A stretch of DNA of 64,000 nucleotides from Nitrospira sp. (lineage in GTDB: Bacteria; Nitrospirota; Nitrospiria; Nitrospirales; Nitrospiraceae): assembly GCA_018242725.1 (NCBI GenBank), contig JAFEBI010000016.1:42923-106922 (forward strand), given 5' to 3'. Below are positions 10,724 through 19,700 of the stretch, piece by piece. A program made the translations under genes and the position numbers. How positions within the stretch are numbered: position 1 is the stretch's first letter; each line of letters begins with the position of its first letter. The notes under the pieces were generated by a model, which saw only the letters and a program-made list of their open reading frames with translations, was not told where the DNA came from and searched no databases.

Positions 10724-10792
10724 AGTTCTTCCAAATATGAGAAAGAGCCGTAACAATACCGCAACTGAGAGGATCCTGCCACTGGGATTCGC

Positions 10793-11600
10793 TCATCCCG
10801 GATTCCGCTGTAGAGATACAATTCCGGTGAGGCCCTGGTCCTTTGATGTGAGGGTCGCGTCCATTTGCGTGACCATTTCCGCGGCAAAGGGCACACAGGT
10901 GACGACGACGTGGTACGTGTAGCCCGGACAGTCGATCAACCGACGCCCCCGCGCCTCGGGATGTTCGGCCGGCGTCTGACATCGACACACACCGGCGGGA
11001 CTGCCCTCGTCAGGCCGGCAAGGTGGCCCATAAGAGCCGCCGCCGCTCACTCACCCAGGCCACCAACGGATGATGGGAGGGCTAGCCGTATTTGATCGGA
11101 TTGTGCCTCTTCGGACTCCCGGCCTGCTCGCTATACCGACAGAAGACCGTCGAGTCCAAATCCAGCGTATGCCCCAGTAGAATCGGCCACATCCCTCCCA
11201 ATAACATCCGCATCCGGCCTCCGACACCTCGGTCGTCAGTCGATCCGTGAAGCTCGAGAAGAACTGTCGCAGTGTATCGGGGGAGGGAACCCGAGGCAGG
11301 CCGAGCCGCTGTGGCAACAACGGATCACGGCGATAGCGGGTCATGTGCTCGAAGCATTCGGCACCCAAAGCGAGCCCATATCACCAAGCCAGCAGCATGT
11401 CCACGGCAGGAATCTGACTGTTGGAAATCTTGGCAAAGAGGATCAACAGTGAGACGAGTGCCGTACGCCGCCCGATCAGTTCGAAGTACAGCCGGAGCAG
11501 AAGATATCTCGCCCGCACGGTGTCGGCGGTCGGTGAACGCGAAGCGGATCTTCGGGTAAAGCGGTGATGCTGGAGCTGGGCGATCACGCATGCCAACCTC
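10793..11600 (-). pseudogene. Decayed IS1380-family transposase
   Basis: Several fragments read in order on the minus strand match the IS1380 pattern. An N-terminal piece contains LLLRLYFELIG and FAKISNSQIPAVDMLLAW; an in-frame TGA follows, and the same frame continues with FEHMTRYRRDPLLPQRLGL and SPDTLRQFFSSFT. After a frameshift comes GHTLDLDSTVFCRY with the first catalytic Asp, then another stop and HHPLVAWVSE. After an apparent internal deletion comes RRLIDCPGYTYHVVVT from the C-terminal half. At least two stops, one frameshift and the deletion make it non-functional. Terminal inverted repeats were not identified, so the outer limits are approximate. Confidence 0.85.
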
Positions 11601-11883
11601 CTGTGTCGACACGCGAAATTGGCTGTCGATTCTAGCTCAATTCAGATCAACTGCAAAATTCGGGTTAATCACGACGGGCATTAACAGGTTGCTGAGCTGG
11701 CTCGATGCAGCCCCGAACAATCATAGAAGAAAATTCTCTCTACTTGATCGCACCGGACACAAGTCCACTCACCACACATCTAACCCGTATATCCAGTACT
11801 GATGCCAGGCTAACGTAAACGAGGAAAGGCAAGAAACGTGAGAAGAACCTTATGCAGCTTGGGTAGGCAACTGTCTTCCAGTG

Positions 11884-13218
11884 TCATTCTGATGTGCGCT
11901 TATCAATCGGTTTCTGATCCTGTCTGGCGATTTGACCGAGTCTCCACGCAGGCCTCTCCACTAGAAATTTGAGAATCGGCACCCTAGTTAGCGCAAGTAC
12001 GAATACTACTGTCGCACCGTATACCATCATGCCTAACAATAGCCCCCACAATGGGACCTTGTCGGACAATTTCCACACGAATGGAGTAATGCTATACAGC
12101 ACAAAGACATGTGCAACATAGATTCCCAAGGTCAACTGCCCAAGGAACGGGAAGGGAGTTGACCGTCCCAGTTGAGGCTTCGTGAGAGCCAGCTGAAATA
12201 TCCCGAGACTGAAGAGTATCCCTCCCAAAAAGGCATGTCCCTTAATAGCCTGCATCGAGCTATGGAGCATCATGTTCATTACTGTGCCTTCCATTACTGC
12301 GACGGCATAGCCAACTAAAATCAAACTCCATGCCATGGTCGTTGAAAACGACTCTCGTCGTTCCGCAAGCCATCCACCCATGGCAACAAGAGGAATGGCG
12401 ATGATCCATTGCCCAAGAGGGATAGGAGCATTGAGCAAATTTCTCGATGTACTTTCCTCCGCAAGAATCAATACATAGATGCCTGCGGCAAAGAGCGCCA
12501 GGTGTCTTTGTAACTTACCTATAGCCACCAATGTCAGGATAGCCAAACTAAATATAAGCGCAGGAAGAAACCAGAGATGCCAAACTGGGCGAGCCCCTTC
12601 GATGAAAATCCAGAGATGCCGAGACTCCAGCAACTGAATATTCTTCAGAGCCTCGGCATAAAACGGCTGCCATAAACCCTGATGAAGAACCTCGGCTGGC
12701 CAATCAGGTGGCGTCACGGTGTAAATACACAGCCAAATAAGAAGTATCCATGCTAGGGGAGACGCATACCGATGGAACTGAGCCGCAGGATTTCCCTGTG
12801 TCAAAACCGATCGCTGGAAGAAATAGCCGGCCGTAATGAAGAAATATGGTACCCCCATCCACCAGACGAGATAGCCATTGAGGACGACGAAGAAATTACC
12901 ATCGGCGAACTGCGAGAGACTTGACAGAAAGTGAGTATGCCAGAGAATCACCGAGAAGATGGCCAATACTCGGAAACTCTCGATACTGGGGATACGTGTC
13001 GAAATTTGTTCGCTTGTATGGGTTGGCGCAACGAGAGACCAGAGTGTGGCTCGCCAATCTTTCACCGGGAACAAATCCGTGACGCTACGCAAGCCTTCCA
13101 TCTGAGCTCGTCCCTTACTTGACGGTAAGGAAATATATCTCCTTCCACCTCGTACTAGTATCCCACTAAAGGTTGGAACTGCCCACCAGGCAATCCCTGA
13201 ATGATCGACCTGCGACAC
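11884..13218 (-). CDS. Acyltransferase family 3 membrane protein
   Basis: The frame encodes up to 444 residues; the start is uncertain and may lie at MEGLRSV (~13101) or nearer IPSIESFRVLAIF. The family signature is present at that point: the ESFRVLAIFSVILWHTHF segment carries the His of the AT3 (PF01757) core, followed by about ten hydrophobic helices. AT3 proteins transfer acetyl or other acyl groups to surface polysaccharides, lipids or peptidoglycan at the inner membrane. It sits between hisB and hisH next to an IS remnant and reads as more AT-rich than its neighbours (by eye, not computed), which suggests acquisition by transfer. The substrate cannot be inferred from context. Confidence 0.88.
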   Translation of the reverse strand: MSQVDHSGIAWWAVPTFSGILVRGGRRYISLPSSKGRAQMEGLRSVTDLFPVKDWRATLWSLVAPTHTSEQISTRIPSIESFRVLAIFSVILWHTHFLSSLSQFADGNFFVVLNGYLVWWMGVPYFFITAGYFFQRSVLTQGNPAAQFHRYASPLAWILLIWLCIYTVTPPDWPAEVLHQGLWQPFYAEALKNIQLLESRHLWIFIEGARPVWHLWFLPALIFSLAILTLVAIGKLQRHLALFAAGIYVLILAEESTSRNLLNAPIPLGQWIIAIPLVAMGGWLAERRESFSTTMAWSLILVGYAVAVMEGTVMNMMLHSSMQAIKGHAFLGGILFSLGIFQLALTKPQLGRSTPFPFLGQLTLGIYVAHVFVLYSITPFVWKLSDKVPLWGLLLGMMVYGATVVFVLALTRVPILKFLVERPAWRLGQIARQDQKPIDKRTSE

Positions 13219-13260
13219 CTGATGAAGTAAGAAATCAAAACTTGTAGATTCTCTGGACGA

Positions 13261-13286
13261 GAAAGTCTCCGGCTACGGAGACTTTC
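13261..13286. terminator. Perfect 11-bp hairpin downstream of hisB
   Basis: 'gaaagtctccg' and 'cggagactttc' form a perfect 11-bp stem around a 4-nt loop. It lies ~185 nt past the hisB stop on the minus strand and just upstream of the acyltransferase. There is no T-run, so calling it a terminator is tentative; it may be a repeat-derived hairpin. Confidence 0.35.
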
Positions 13287-13470
13287 AAACTGGGCAGGAA
13301 AATTGAAAACGCAAGTGACACAACAGAAAATCTTACGGCATCCCGGACGAGGGATTTATGAGAATGAGGATGGAAGACTCAGCCCGGGAAGGCTGCTACG
13401 CTGTGGCCACACCGACTCTCATCACAACAGGAACTCTTGACCCAGGATTGAGACAAAACCCCTGGCACTA

Positions 13471-14079
13471 TCATAATGTACCCTTTGTCGAGAGGACATT
13501 CCCGGCCAACCGCTCTTCCGGCATTGTCGCCTGATCCAGCGCCTTGGCGAGCGCCTTGAAGATGGCTTCCATAATGTGGTGCGGATTGCGTCCATAGAGC
13601 AGATTCACATGTAGATTGAGCCCCCCATGGGTGACAAAGGCCTGAAAAAAGTCTTCAAAGAGGCCGAGATCGAATGCTTTGATCTTCCGATCTGGTAACA
13701 CCACATTATAGACAAGAAACGGTCGGCCGCTGAGATCAATGGTCACTTGCGCCAAGGTTTCATCAAGCGGCGCCGAAGCAAATCCAAATCGTTTGATTCC
13801 CGCTTTTTCCCCCAGAGCCTGGTGCAACGCCTTCCCCATAACGATCCCAACGTCCTCAACCGTATGGTGTTCGTCTATATCGAGGTCGCCCTTCGCCTGC
13901 ACCGTGAGATCGAAGAAACCATGCTTGGCAAGAAGCTCTAGCATGTGGTCAAAGAAGCGTATGCCGGTGTCGATGGTCCCCTGTCCATTCCCATCCAAGG
14001 TCCACTCGACACGAATGTCGGTTTCCTTGGTCGCACGATGGACACTCGCCTGTCGAGGTGCTGATCCGTTCTTCTTCAT
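13471..14079 (-). CDS. hisB: Imidazoleglycerol-phosphate dehydratase
   Basis: A monofunctional HisB of 202 residues that catalyses step 6 of histidine biosynthesis. The manganese-binding motifs are present: GIRFFDHMLELLAKHG, DIDEHHTVEDVGI, and the C-terminal HGGLNLHV and NPHHIMEAIFKA. There is no histidinol-phosphatase domain. Its ATG overlaps the hisD stop by 4 nt (ATGA), which indicates translational coupling. Confidence 0.97.
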   Translation of the reverse strand: MKKNGSAPRQASVHRATKETDIRVEWTLDGNGQGTIDTGIRFFDHMLELLAKHGFFDLTVQAKGDLDIDEHHTVEDVGIVMGKALHQALGEKAGIKRFGFASAPLDETLAQVTIDLSGRPFLVYNVVLPDRKIKAFDLGLFEDFFQAFVTHGGLNLHVNLLYGRNPHHIMEAIFKALAKALDQATMPEERLAGNVLSTKGTL

Positions 14080-15359
14080 AAAAACCTGCTCTGAGCCGAT
14101 TTTGCGTGGGCATCAAACCCTTCGATCTGAGCAAGTCGAATCAAAGGATCTTTGACTTTGGCTAATGCCTGCTTCGTGTAATGCACGATGTTACTGACCT
14201 TCACATAGTCATTGACGGACAGTGGGGAAAAGAACCGGGCTGTTCCCCCGGTCGGTAACACATGGTTCGGCCCAGCAATATAGTCGGCAACCGACGGCGG
14301 CGTGTACCGCCCCAAAAACAAGGCACCGGCATGACGAATCTGCTCCAAATAATCGAACGGATTGTCGACGGAAAGCGTGAGGTGTTCCGCCGCAATTTCA
14401 TTGGCCACCGCAATCGCCTCACCCAGCGTAGGGACAACGAAGGCGACCGCGTGCTGTGCAATCGCCTTTGAGGCAATCTTCTGCCTCTGAAGCCCTTTTA
14501 ATTGAGACTCGATCAATTTCGAAACGTCTTTTGCCAATCGCTCCGATGTGGTCACTAGAAACACCTGCGCCTCTTCGTCATGCTCCGCTTCACAGAGCAA
14601 ATCGGCAGCGACATGCGCTGGCTTCGCCTCGTCATCAGCCACAACCAGGAGCTCGCTGGGACCTGCCACCATGTCGATTCCTACGGTGCCGTAGAGCAAC
14701 CGCTTGGCCGTCGCCACATAAATATTCCCCGGTCCAACGATCTTGTCGACCTTCGCGATGGTTTTTGTTCCGTACGCAAGCGCGGCGATGGCCTGAACGC
14801 CCCCCACGCGATAAATCTCCGTCACCCCGGCGATATCAGCCGCAACCAGCAGGTAGGGATTAATCCCCTCCTTCTGCGGTGGCGTAACCATCACAATGCG
14901 CGGGACGCCAGCCACTTTGGCTGGGATCGCACACATCAGAACAGAAGACGGGTAGACAGCTTTCCCACCAGGCACATAGACCCCAACTGCATCGACCGGC
15001 CCAATGACCTGCCCTAGAGTCGCATCCCCGTCCTGATACATCCAGGTTTTCGTCCGTTGCCGCTCATGAAACGCGGTCACCCGCTCAGCGGCCAGACGCA
15101 GTGCATCACCTTCCTCTTTTCTGATATGGAAATAGGCGTTTTTGACCTCCTCCGGTGTGACCCGTACCATTTCAGGCTTGAGTATCACCTTGTCAAATTG
15201 CGCCGTATAGCGAAAGACCGCCTTATCGCCACCTCGCTCAACGGTTTGCAGAATGGTGCGTACGGTTTTTTCAACGGCGGCCCCTGTGGTCCGCCCTCGC
15301 AGCGCAGCCCTTTTCAAGGCTGGAAGAAAGTTTCGATCAGCTTGGGTAACAATTTTCAT
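14076..15359 (-). CDS. hisD: Histidinol dehydrogenase
   Basis: This protein of 427 residues is zinc- and NAD-dependent and oxidises histidinol to histidine in two steps. It shows VGVYVPGGKAVYPSSVLM, KIVGPGNIYVATAKR, GPSELLVVAD, and the catalytic AAEHLTLS with the Glu-His pair, followed by GPNHVLPTGG. The length is typical of the family. It overlaps hisG by 4 nt on its upstream side and hisB on its downstream side. Confidence 0.97.
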   Translation of the reverse strand: MKIVTQADRNFLPALKRAALRGRTTGAAVEKTVRTILQTVERGGDKAVFRYTAQFDKVILKPEMVRVTPEEVKNAYFHIRKEEGDALRLAAERVTAFHERQRTKTWMYQDGDATLGQVIGPVDAVGVYVPGGKAVYPSSVLMCAIPAKVAGVPRIVMVTPPQKEGINPYLLVAADIAGVTEIYRVGGVQAIAALAYGTKTIAKVDKIVGPGNIYVATAKRLLYGTVGIDMVAGPSELLVVADDEAKPAHVAADLLCEAEHDEEAQVFLVTTSERLAKDVSKLIESQLKGLQRQKIASKAIAQHAVAFVVPTLGEAIAVANEIAAEHLTLSVDNPFDYLEQIRHAGALFLGRYTPPSVADYIAGPNHVLPTGGTARFFSPLSVNDYVKVSNIVHYTKQALAKVKDPLIRLAQIEGFDAHAKSAQSRFL

Positions 15360-16054
15360 GAACGAACCATCTTTTTCTTGTGCGCCTGGGTCGTCGCCGG
15401 ACGACCGTTGCCGTATGACGGTTGCTCACTCGGGACCACGGCACGGAGTCTCCGAATCAACGTCATCAACGGCTCCTGTTTCAGGCGCAGACTTGCCCGA
15501 TTGACGATAAAACGAGCGGTCGATCTGGCTATTACTTCAACTTCCACCAAATCATGGGCCTTGAGGGTGCTGCCCGTCTCGACCAAATCAACGATTCGAT
15601 CGGCCAACCCGACGACCGGCGCGAGCTCGATCGAGCCATAGAGCTTGATGATCTCAACAGGAACCCCCCGCGCATTAAAATAGCGTTCACTAATCCGGGG
15701 GTATTTTGTTGCAATCCGAACTTTTGGCGATAACCGAGAACCAGCTCCTTCCCCTTGGAGGGCCGCGACGGCGATTCTACACGCTCCAAACCCTAAATCC
15801 AATGGTTCGTATACGTCACTTTCCTGTTCCATCAATACGTCTTTCCCGACAATGCCGGCGTCCGCCCCACCGTACTCCACATAGGTCGGCACGTCGCTCG
15901 GACGAACAATGAGAAAGGTCATATCATGCTCCGGACTGACGAAGATCAGCCGCCGGCTCTCCGCAGAGAGCCCGGCAATTGCATAGCCAGCTCGTCGAAA
16001 GAGGTCCAGCGCAGACTCGATAAGCTTTCCTTTTGACAGCGCAATCGTCAACAT
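15356..16054 (-). CDS. hisG: ATP phosphoribosyltransferase, catalytic subunit (HisG)
   Basis: This protein of 232 residues catalyses the first committed step of histidine biosynthesis. The N-terminus MLTIALSKGKL and the PRPP-loop segment DLVETGSTLKAHDL are conserved. At this length it lacks the C-terminal ACT-like regulatory domain of long-form HisG and so belongs to the short form, which usually needs a HisZ partner; no hisZ is visible in this window. The C-terminal ~20 residues are Lys/Arg-rich and atypical. It overlaps hisD by 4 nt and lies 9 nt after murA. Confidence 0.95.
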   Translation of the reverse strand: MLTIALSKGKLIESALDLFRRAGYAIAGLSAESRRLIFVSPEHDMTFLIVRPSDVPTYVEYGGADAGIVGKDVLMEQESDVYEPLDLGFGACRIAVAALQGEGAGSRLSPKVRIATKYPRISERYFNARGVPVEIIKLYGSIELAPVVGLADRIVDLVETGSTLKAHDLVEVEVIARSTARFIVNRASLRLKQEPLMTLIRRLRAVVPSEQPSYGNGRPATTQAHKKKMVRS

Positions 16055-16063
16055 CGACCACCT

Positions 16064-17332
16064 CTAGTGCATCTTTGTCGTCATCGGTCGGCGCTGGATG
16101 TCCGCGCCTAGGGCTCGCAGCTTCTCTTCAAGCCGTTCATATCCACGATCGAGATGATAGACACGTTGAACCTGCGTCAGCCCCTCAGCGGCTAATCCTG
16201 CCACAATGAGCCCGGCGCTGGCACGTAGATCGGATGCCATCACCGGTGCCCCGGTCAGTGTCTTGCGCCCGGTCACCACAAGTCGATTCCCTTCCACTCG
16301 AATATCTGCACCCATCCGACGCAGCTCCTCTACATGCATAAATCGACTCTCAAACACGGTCTCCGTGATAACACTTGTCCCTTCCGCAAGACTCATCAGC
16401 GCCACCATCTGCGCTTGCATATCAGTCGGAAACCCGGGGAATGGCAAGGTCTTTATATCGGTCCCTCTTAGGATGCCCGGCATAGCCAGACGCACCATGT
16501 CCTTTTTTTCCTCCACATCAGCTCCTGCTTCCCGCAACTTCATCAGGACCGCCTCAATATGACCGGGGTGGCAATGCGTCACCGTGACCTCTCCGCGTGT
16601 CATGGCTCCTGCGGCCAAGTACGTCCCTGCTTCGATACGATCTGGGATGACGTCGTGATCGCCACCATGAAGTTGCGGTACTCCTTCTATCGTAATCACA
16701 TCGGTGCCCGCCCCATGAATCCGTGCGCCGCGCTTGACGAGGAATTGAGCCAGATCCACGATTTCCGGTTCTTTCGCCGCATTCTCAAGCATCGTCACCC
16801 CAGCAGCCAGCGCCGCCGCCATCATGAGGTTTTCGGTTCCAGTCACCGTTGGGGTATCGCAATAAATGCGCGCGCCTCTCAGACGCTTGGCTTTGGCCGT
16901 GATATAGCCGTGCTCAATGGAAATCTCAGCCCCTAACTTTGCCAATCCAGCCAAGTGCAGGTTCACTGGCCTGGAGCCGATCGCGCAGCCGCCGGGAAGA
17001 GAAACCTTTGCCTCGCCACATCGTGCCACCAACGGCCCTAATACCAGAACCGAGGCTCGCATGGTCTTGACGAGATCGTACGGTGCTTCCGTTGATGCGA
17101 TCAGATCCGATTGAATCACCGCTCGGTTGCCCTCATGTGAAACCTTTGCCCCAAGGATCCCTAGAAGCTTCCCCATCGTCAGCACATCAACGACCCTGGG
17201 CAGGTTGGTGATGACACATTCTCCACCGCTGAGAATGGTCGAGGCCAAGATGGGGAGTGCGGAATTCTTCGCCCCGCTGATACGGACTTCACCGGAAAGC
17301 CGGTTACCCCCGTTGATAAGAATCTCATCCAT
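16064..17332 (-). CDS. murA: UDP-N-acetylglucosamine 1-carboxyvinyltransferase
   Basis: This protein of 422 residues catalyses the first committed step of peptidoglycan synthesis. The start MDEILINGGNRLSGEVRISG is the family N-terminus; a longer reading to 17377 overlaps prmC further and adds nothing conserved. ISGAKNSALPIL carries the conserved Lys-Asn. The active-site loop reads GGCAIGSRPVNLH, with the Cys that fosfomycin modifies. FPTDMQAQMVAL is also conserved. The ATG overlaps the prmC stop by 8 nt. Confidence 0.97.
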   Translation of the reverse strand: MDEILINGGNRLSGEVRISGAKNSALPILASTILSGGECVITNLPRVVDVLTMGKLLGILGAKVSHEGNRAVIQSDLIASTEAPYDLVKTMRASVLVLGPLVARCGEAKVSLPGGCAIGSRPVNLHLAGLAKLGAEISIEHGYITAKAKRLRGARIYCDTPTVTGTENLMMAAALAAGVTMLENAAKEPEIVDLAQFLVKRGARIHGAGTDVITIEGVPQLHGGDHDVIPDRIEAGTYLAAGAMTRGEVTVTHCHPGHIEAVLMKLREAGADVEEKKDMVRLAMPGILRGTDIKTLPFPGFPTDMQAQMVALMSLAEGTSVITETVFESRFMHVEELRRMGADIRVEGNRLVVTGRKTLTGAPVMASDLRASAGLIVAGLAAEGLTQVQRVYHLDRGYERLEEKLRALGADIQRRPMTTKMH

Positions 17333-18218
17333 GACTCGGCGCCTCACACGCACGCCGCGCGATGAGCACGCGTTCAATCCCCGCTTCGTCCTCGACGGTT
17401 TGAAGCCCGGTGTACCCCGTCGCGTCTTCTACCACCCGTCGCACAAGTGGTGCTTGGTTCTGACCAAGTTCCATCACCAGCAACCCGCCGGGAGCAAGGA
17501 ATTCCTTAGAGTCATGGATCAGCCGTTCATGAAACTCGATCCCTTGCACCCCTGCCAGCAAAGCGCGTCGCGGCTCATACTCCCGCACCTCCGGCTGCAA
17601 ACCTGCCCAGTCCGCTTCGGCAATATACGGAGGATTGGAGAGGATGGCATCCACGGTTCCTGCACCAACGCATCCCGTCAATGGAGAGAGAAGATCCCCC
17701 TCCAACCAGATAATCTTGTCGCTGACTCCGTGGCGGTCCGCGTTCTCCTTTGCAATCTTCAACGCATCGTGCGAGCAGTCCAGCGCAAAAAATCGCATGC
17801 CGTTGAGGATGGTCGCCAGCGTCACAGCCACACAACCGGAACCTGTTCCGACATCCACCAGCACGGCACCCTCCGCAAATCTTCCCTCCCTCAGCGTTTC
17901 TTGAATAAGAAGCTCTGTTTCCGGACGAGGGATCAACACTGCCGGAGTCACAGAGAAGTCGAGTCCACAAAACTCTTGCGAACCCAAGATATACTGAAGC
18001 GGCTCTCGCGACTCCCGTCTGCGCACCACCGACATCACACGTGCGAGTTGCTCCGTCGTCACCGGCTGTTCTGCTCGACTGGCCAGCTCATGGTGCTTCA
18101 TCTCTAAGGCATAGGCCAGCAGCCACCGCACTTCCTGTGCTGCGTTTGCAACCCCTGCGCCTTCCAATATCTGCCTTGCGCTCGTGAGTAGCCGACCAAC
18201 AACCTGTAGGTCCGACAT
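17325..18218 (-). CDS. prmC: Peptide chain release factor N5-glutamine methyltransferase
   Basis: This protein of 297 residues methylates the Gln of the GGQ motif in release factors. An N-terminal helical domain is followed by a SAM-dependent methyltransferase with VDVGTGSGCVAVTLA (motif I) and the diagnostic NPPY (SNPPYIAEAD). It lies immediately downstream of prfA, its substrate gene, an arrangement common in bacteria, and its 3' end overlaps murA. Confidence 0.96.
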   Translation of the reverse strand: MSDLQVVGRLLTSARQILEGAGVANAAQEVRWLLAYALEMKHHELASRAEQPVTTEQLARVMSVVRRRESREPLQYILGSQEFCGLDFSVTPAVLIPRPETELLIQETLREGRFAEGAVLVDVGTGSGCVAVTLATILNGMRFFALDCSHDALKIAKENADRHGVSDKIIWLEGDLLSPLTGCVGAGTVDAILSNPPYIAEADWAGLQPEVREYEPRRALLAGVQGIEFHERLIHDSKEFLAPGGLLVMELGQNQAPLVRRVVEDATGYTGLQTVEDEAGIERVLIARRACEAPSHG

Positions 18219-18236
18219 TGCAGAACTCGTCGCTCC

Positions 18237-19316
18237 TCAAACCTTTGCGGTTTCGGCTTGCTGTTGTTGCGCTTTCAAAGCCTGGACAATGTCCTCGAGA
18301 TCACCTTCCATCACCAATTCCAGCTTGTGAAGCGTCAAACCAACTCGATGATCCGTCACCCGATTCTGTGGGAAATTGTAGGTTCGGATCTTCTCACTCC
18401 GTTCCCCACTTCCCACCTGTGATTTCCTGCTCTGTGCGATCTCCGCCTCTTGCTTCTCCCGCTCAGCTTCGACAATTCTCGCGCGCAAGGTCCGCATGGC
18501 CTTCGTCCGATTTTTGAGCTGCGATCGTTCATCTTGGCACGTGACCACCACACCAGTCGGCAGATGGGTAATCCGAACAGCAGAGTAGGTGGTATTCACA
18601 CTCTGTCCACCAGCCCCGGATGAGCAAAATGTGTCGATCCTCAAGTCTTTCGAATCAATCTGCACATCGACTTCGTCAACCTCCGGCATGACGGCAACTG
18701 TGACCGTGGACGTATGAATACGACCACTTGCTTCAGTCACAGGTACCCGCTGCACTCGATGAACACCGGCCTCATATTTGAACTGGCCGTACGCCCCTTT
18801 TCCCTCAATCAATGCGACGATATTTTTATACCCGCCGATACCTGTCTCAGACGCCTCAACCGTATCGACTTTCAATCCTTTTTTTTCCGCAAATTTGCTG
18901 TACAGACGAAATAGCTCACCGGCAAAAAGCGCCGCCTCATCCCCACCCGTTCCAGCCCGAATCTCAAGCACCAAACTCTTCTCATCCCGTGGATCTTTCG
19001 GAATCAAGTACTCCCTGACCTGCCCTTCAATTTCCCCCTGCCGCCGTTCGAGCTCCACCCGCTCCTCAAACGCCATTTTTTGCAACTCACTCCCTGCCGA
19101 TGGATCACTAAGGATCTGCAAGGCATCGTCGAGCTGTCTGGCATTTTCATGATAGACATCAAAGAGAGTCACAACCGGTTCGAGTTCCGTCCGCTCCTTG
19201 CTCAACTTACGTAAAAGCGTTGGTTGGCTGACGACGGACGGATCCATGAGCTGATCAGTCAGCTCGTGAAATCGTGAGGCGAAACTCTCCCACTTCTTGA
19301 GTAGTACGACTTCCAT
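18237..19316 (-). CDS. prfA: Peptide chain release factor 1
   Basis: The predicted protein of 359 residues is the usual RF1 length. Translation termination at UAA/UAG uses the GGQ loop, here SSGAGGQSVNTTYSAVRI. The tripeptide anticodon region is in the middle domain, which contains HRVQRVPVTEASGRIHTS. The start MEVVLLKKWESFASRF at 19316 is chosen over the upstream in-frame start at 19367, which would run into the rpmE terminator hairpin. It is followed by prmC. Confidence 0.96.
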   Translation of the reverse strand: MEVVLLKKWESFASRFHELTDQLMDPSVVSQPTLLRKLSKERTELEPVVTLFDVYHENARQLDDALQILSDPSAGSELQKMAFEERVELERRQGEIEGQVREYLIPKDPRDEKSLVLEIRAGTGGDEAALFAGELFRLYSKFAEKKGLKVDTVEASETGIGGYKNIVALIEGKGAYGQFKYEAGVHRVQRVPVTEASGRIHTSTVTVAVMPEVDEVDVQIDSKDLRIDTFCSSGAGGQSVNTTYSAVRITHLPTGVVVTCQDERSQLKNRTKAMRTLRARIVEAEREKQEAEIAQSRKSQVGSGERSEKIRTYNFPQNRVTDHRVGLTLHKLELVMEGDLEDIVQALKAQQQQAETAKV

Positions 19317-19342
19317 TGTCCAGCCTATTCCCCATTGGCCAC

Positions 19343-19384
19343 AAAAAAAGGACCCTGCTTCAGACACGAAGCAGGGTCCTTTTT
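19343..19384 (-). terminator. Strong rho-independent terminator after rpmE
   Basis: The 13-bp stem 'aggaccctgcttc' / 'gaagcagggtcct' with a 6-nt loop is flanked by A7 on the left and T4 on the right. Read on the minus strand it ends in a T-run. It follows rpmE by 17 nt and separates rpmE from prfA. Confidence 0.9.
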
Positions 19385-19400
19385 ACAACCACGTGGTGCG

Positions 19401-19607
19401 CTACTTGCCCTTCTTCGCGTACTTCTTCTTGAACCGCTCAACCCGCCCTTCCGTATCGACGATCTTCTGTGTTCCGGTGAAGAACGGATGACAATTGGAG
19501 CAAATATCGACGCTGAGATCACCGATCGTCGTACGGGTCTTGAACGAATTCCCGCACGCGCAATGAATGGTCGCCTCTCGATAGACTGGATGAATTCCCT
19601 TCTGCAT
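19401..19607 (-). CDS. rpmE: 50S ribosomal protein L31, zinc-binding type
   Basis: This protein of 68 residues starts [12 protein letters not shown]. It has the C+ zinc ribbon, CACG followed by [10 protein letters not shown], which separates it from the zinc-free YkgM paralogue. The C-terminus [16 protein letters not shown] is typical. An in-frame upstream start at 19655 adds 16 residues with no conservation. A strong terminator follows directly. Confidence 0.97.
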   Translation of the reverse strand: MQKGIHPVYREATIHCACGNSFKTRTTIGDLSVDICSNCHPFFTGTQKIVDTEGRVERFKKKYAKKGK

Positions 19608-19700
19608 GACCTGCGACTCCTTACCGAAAGAATTGCTAATTAAACCATGGGCCAAGATGTCACACTTTATCTGAAGACCGCATCAGATACAAGCGCATCC

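Noticed and set aside
17127..18107. 326-codon plus-strand frame opposite murA/prmC
   Set aside because: Both opposite genes are certain by motif; the frame has no recognisable domain.
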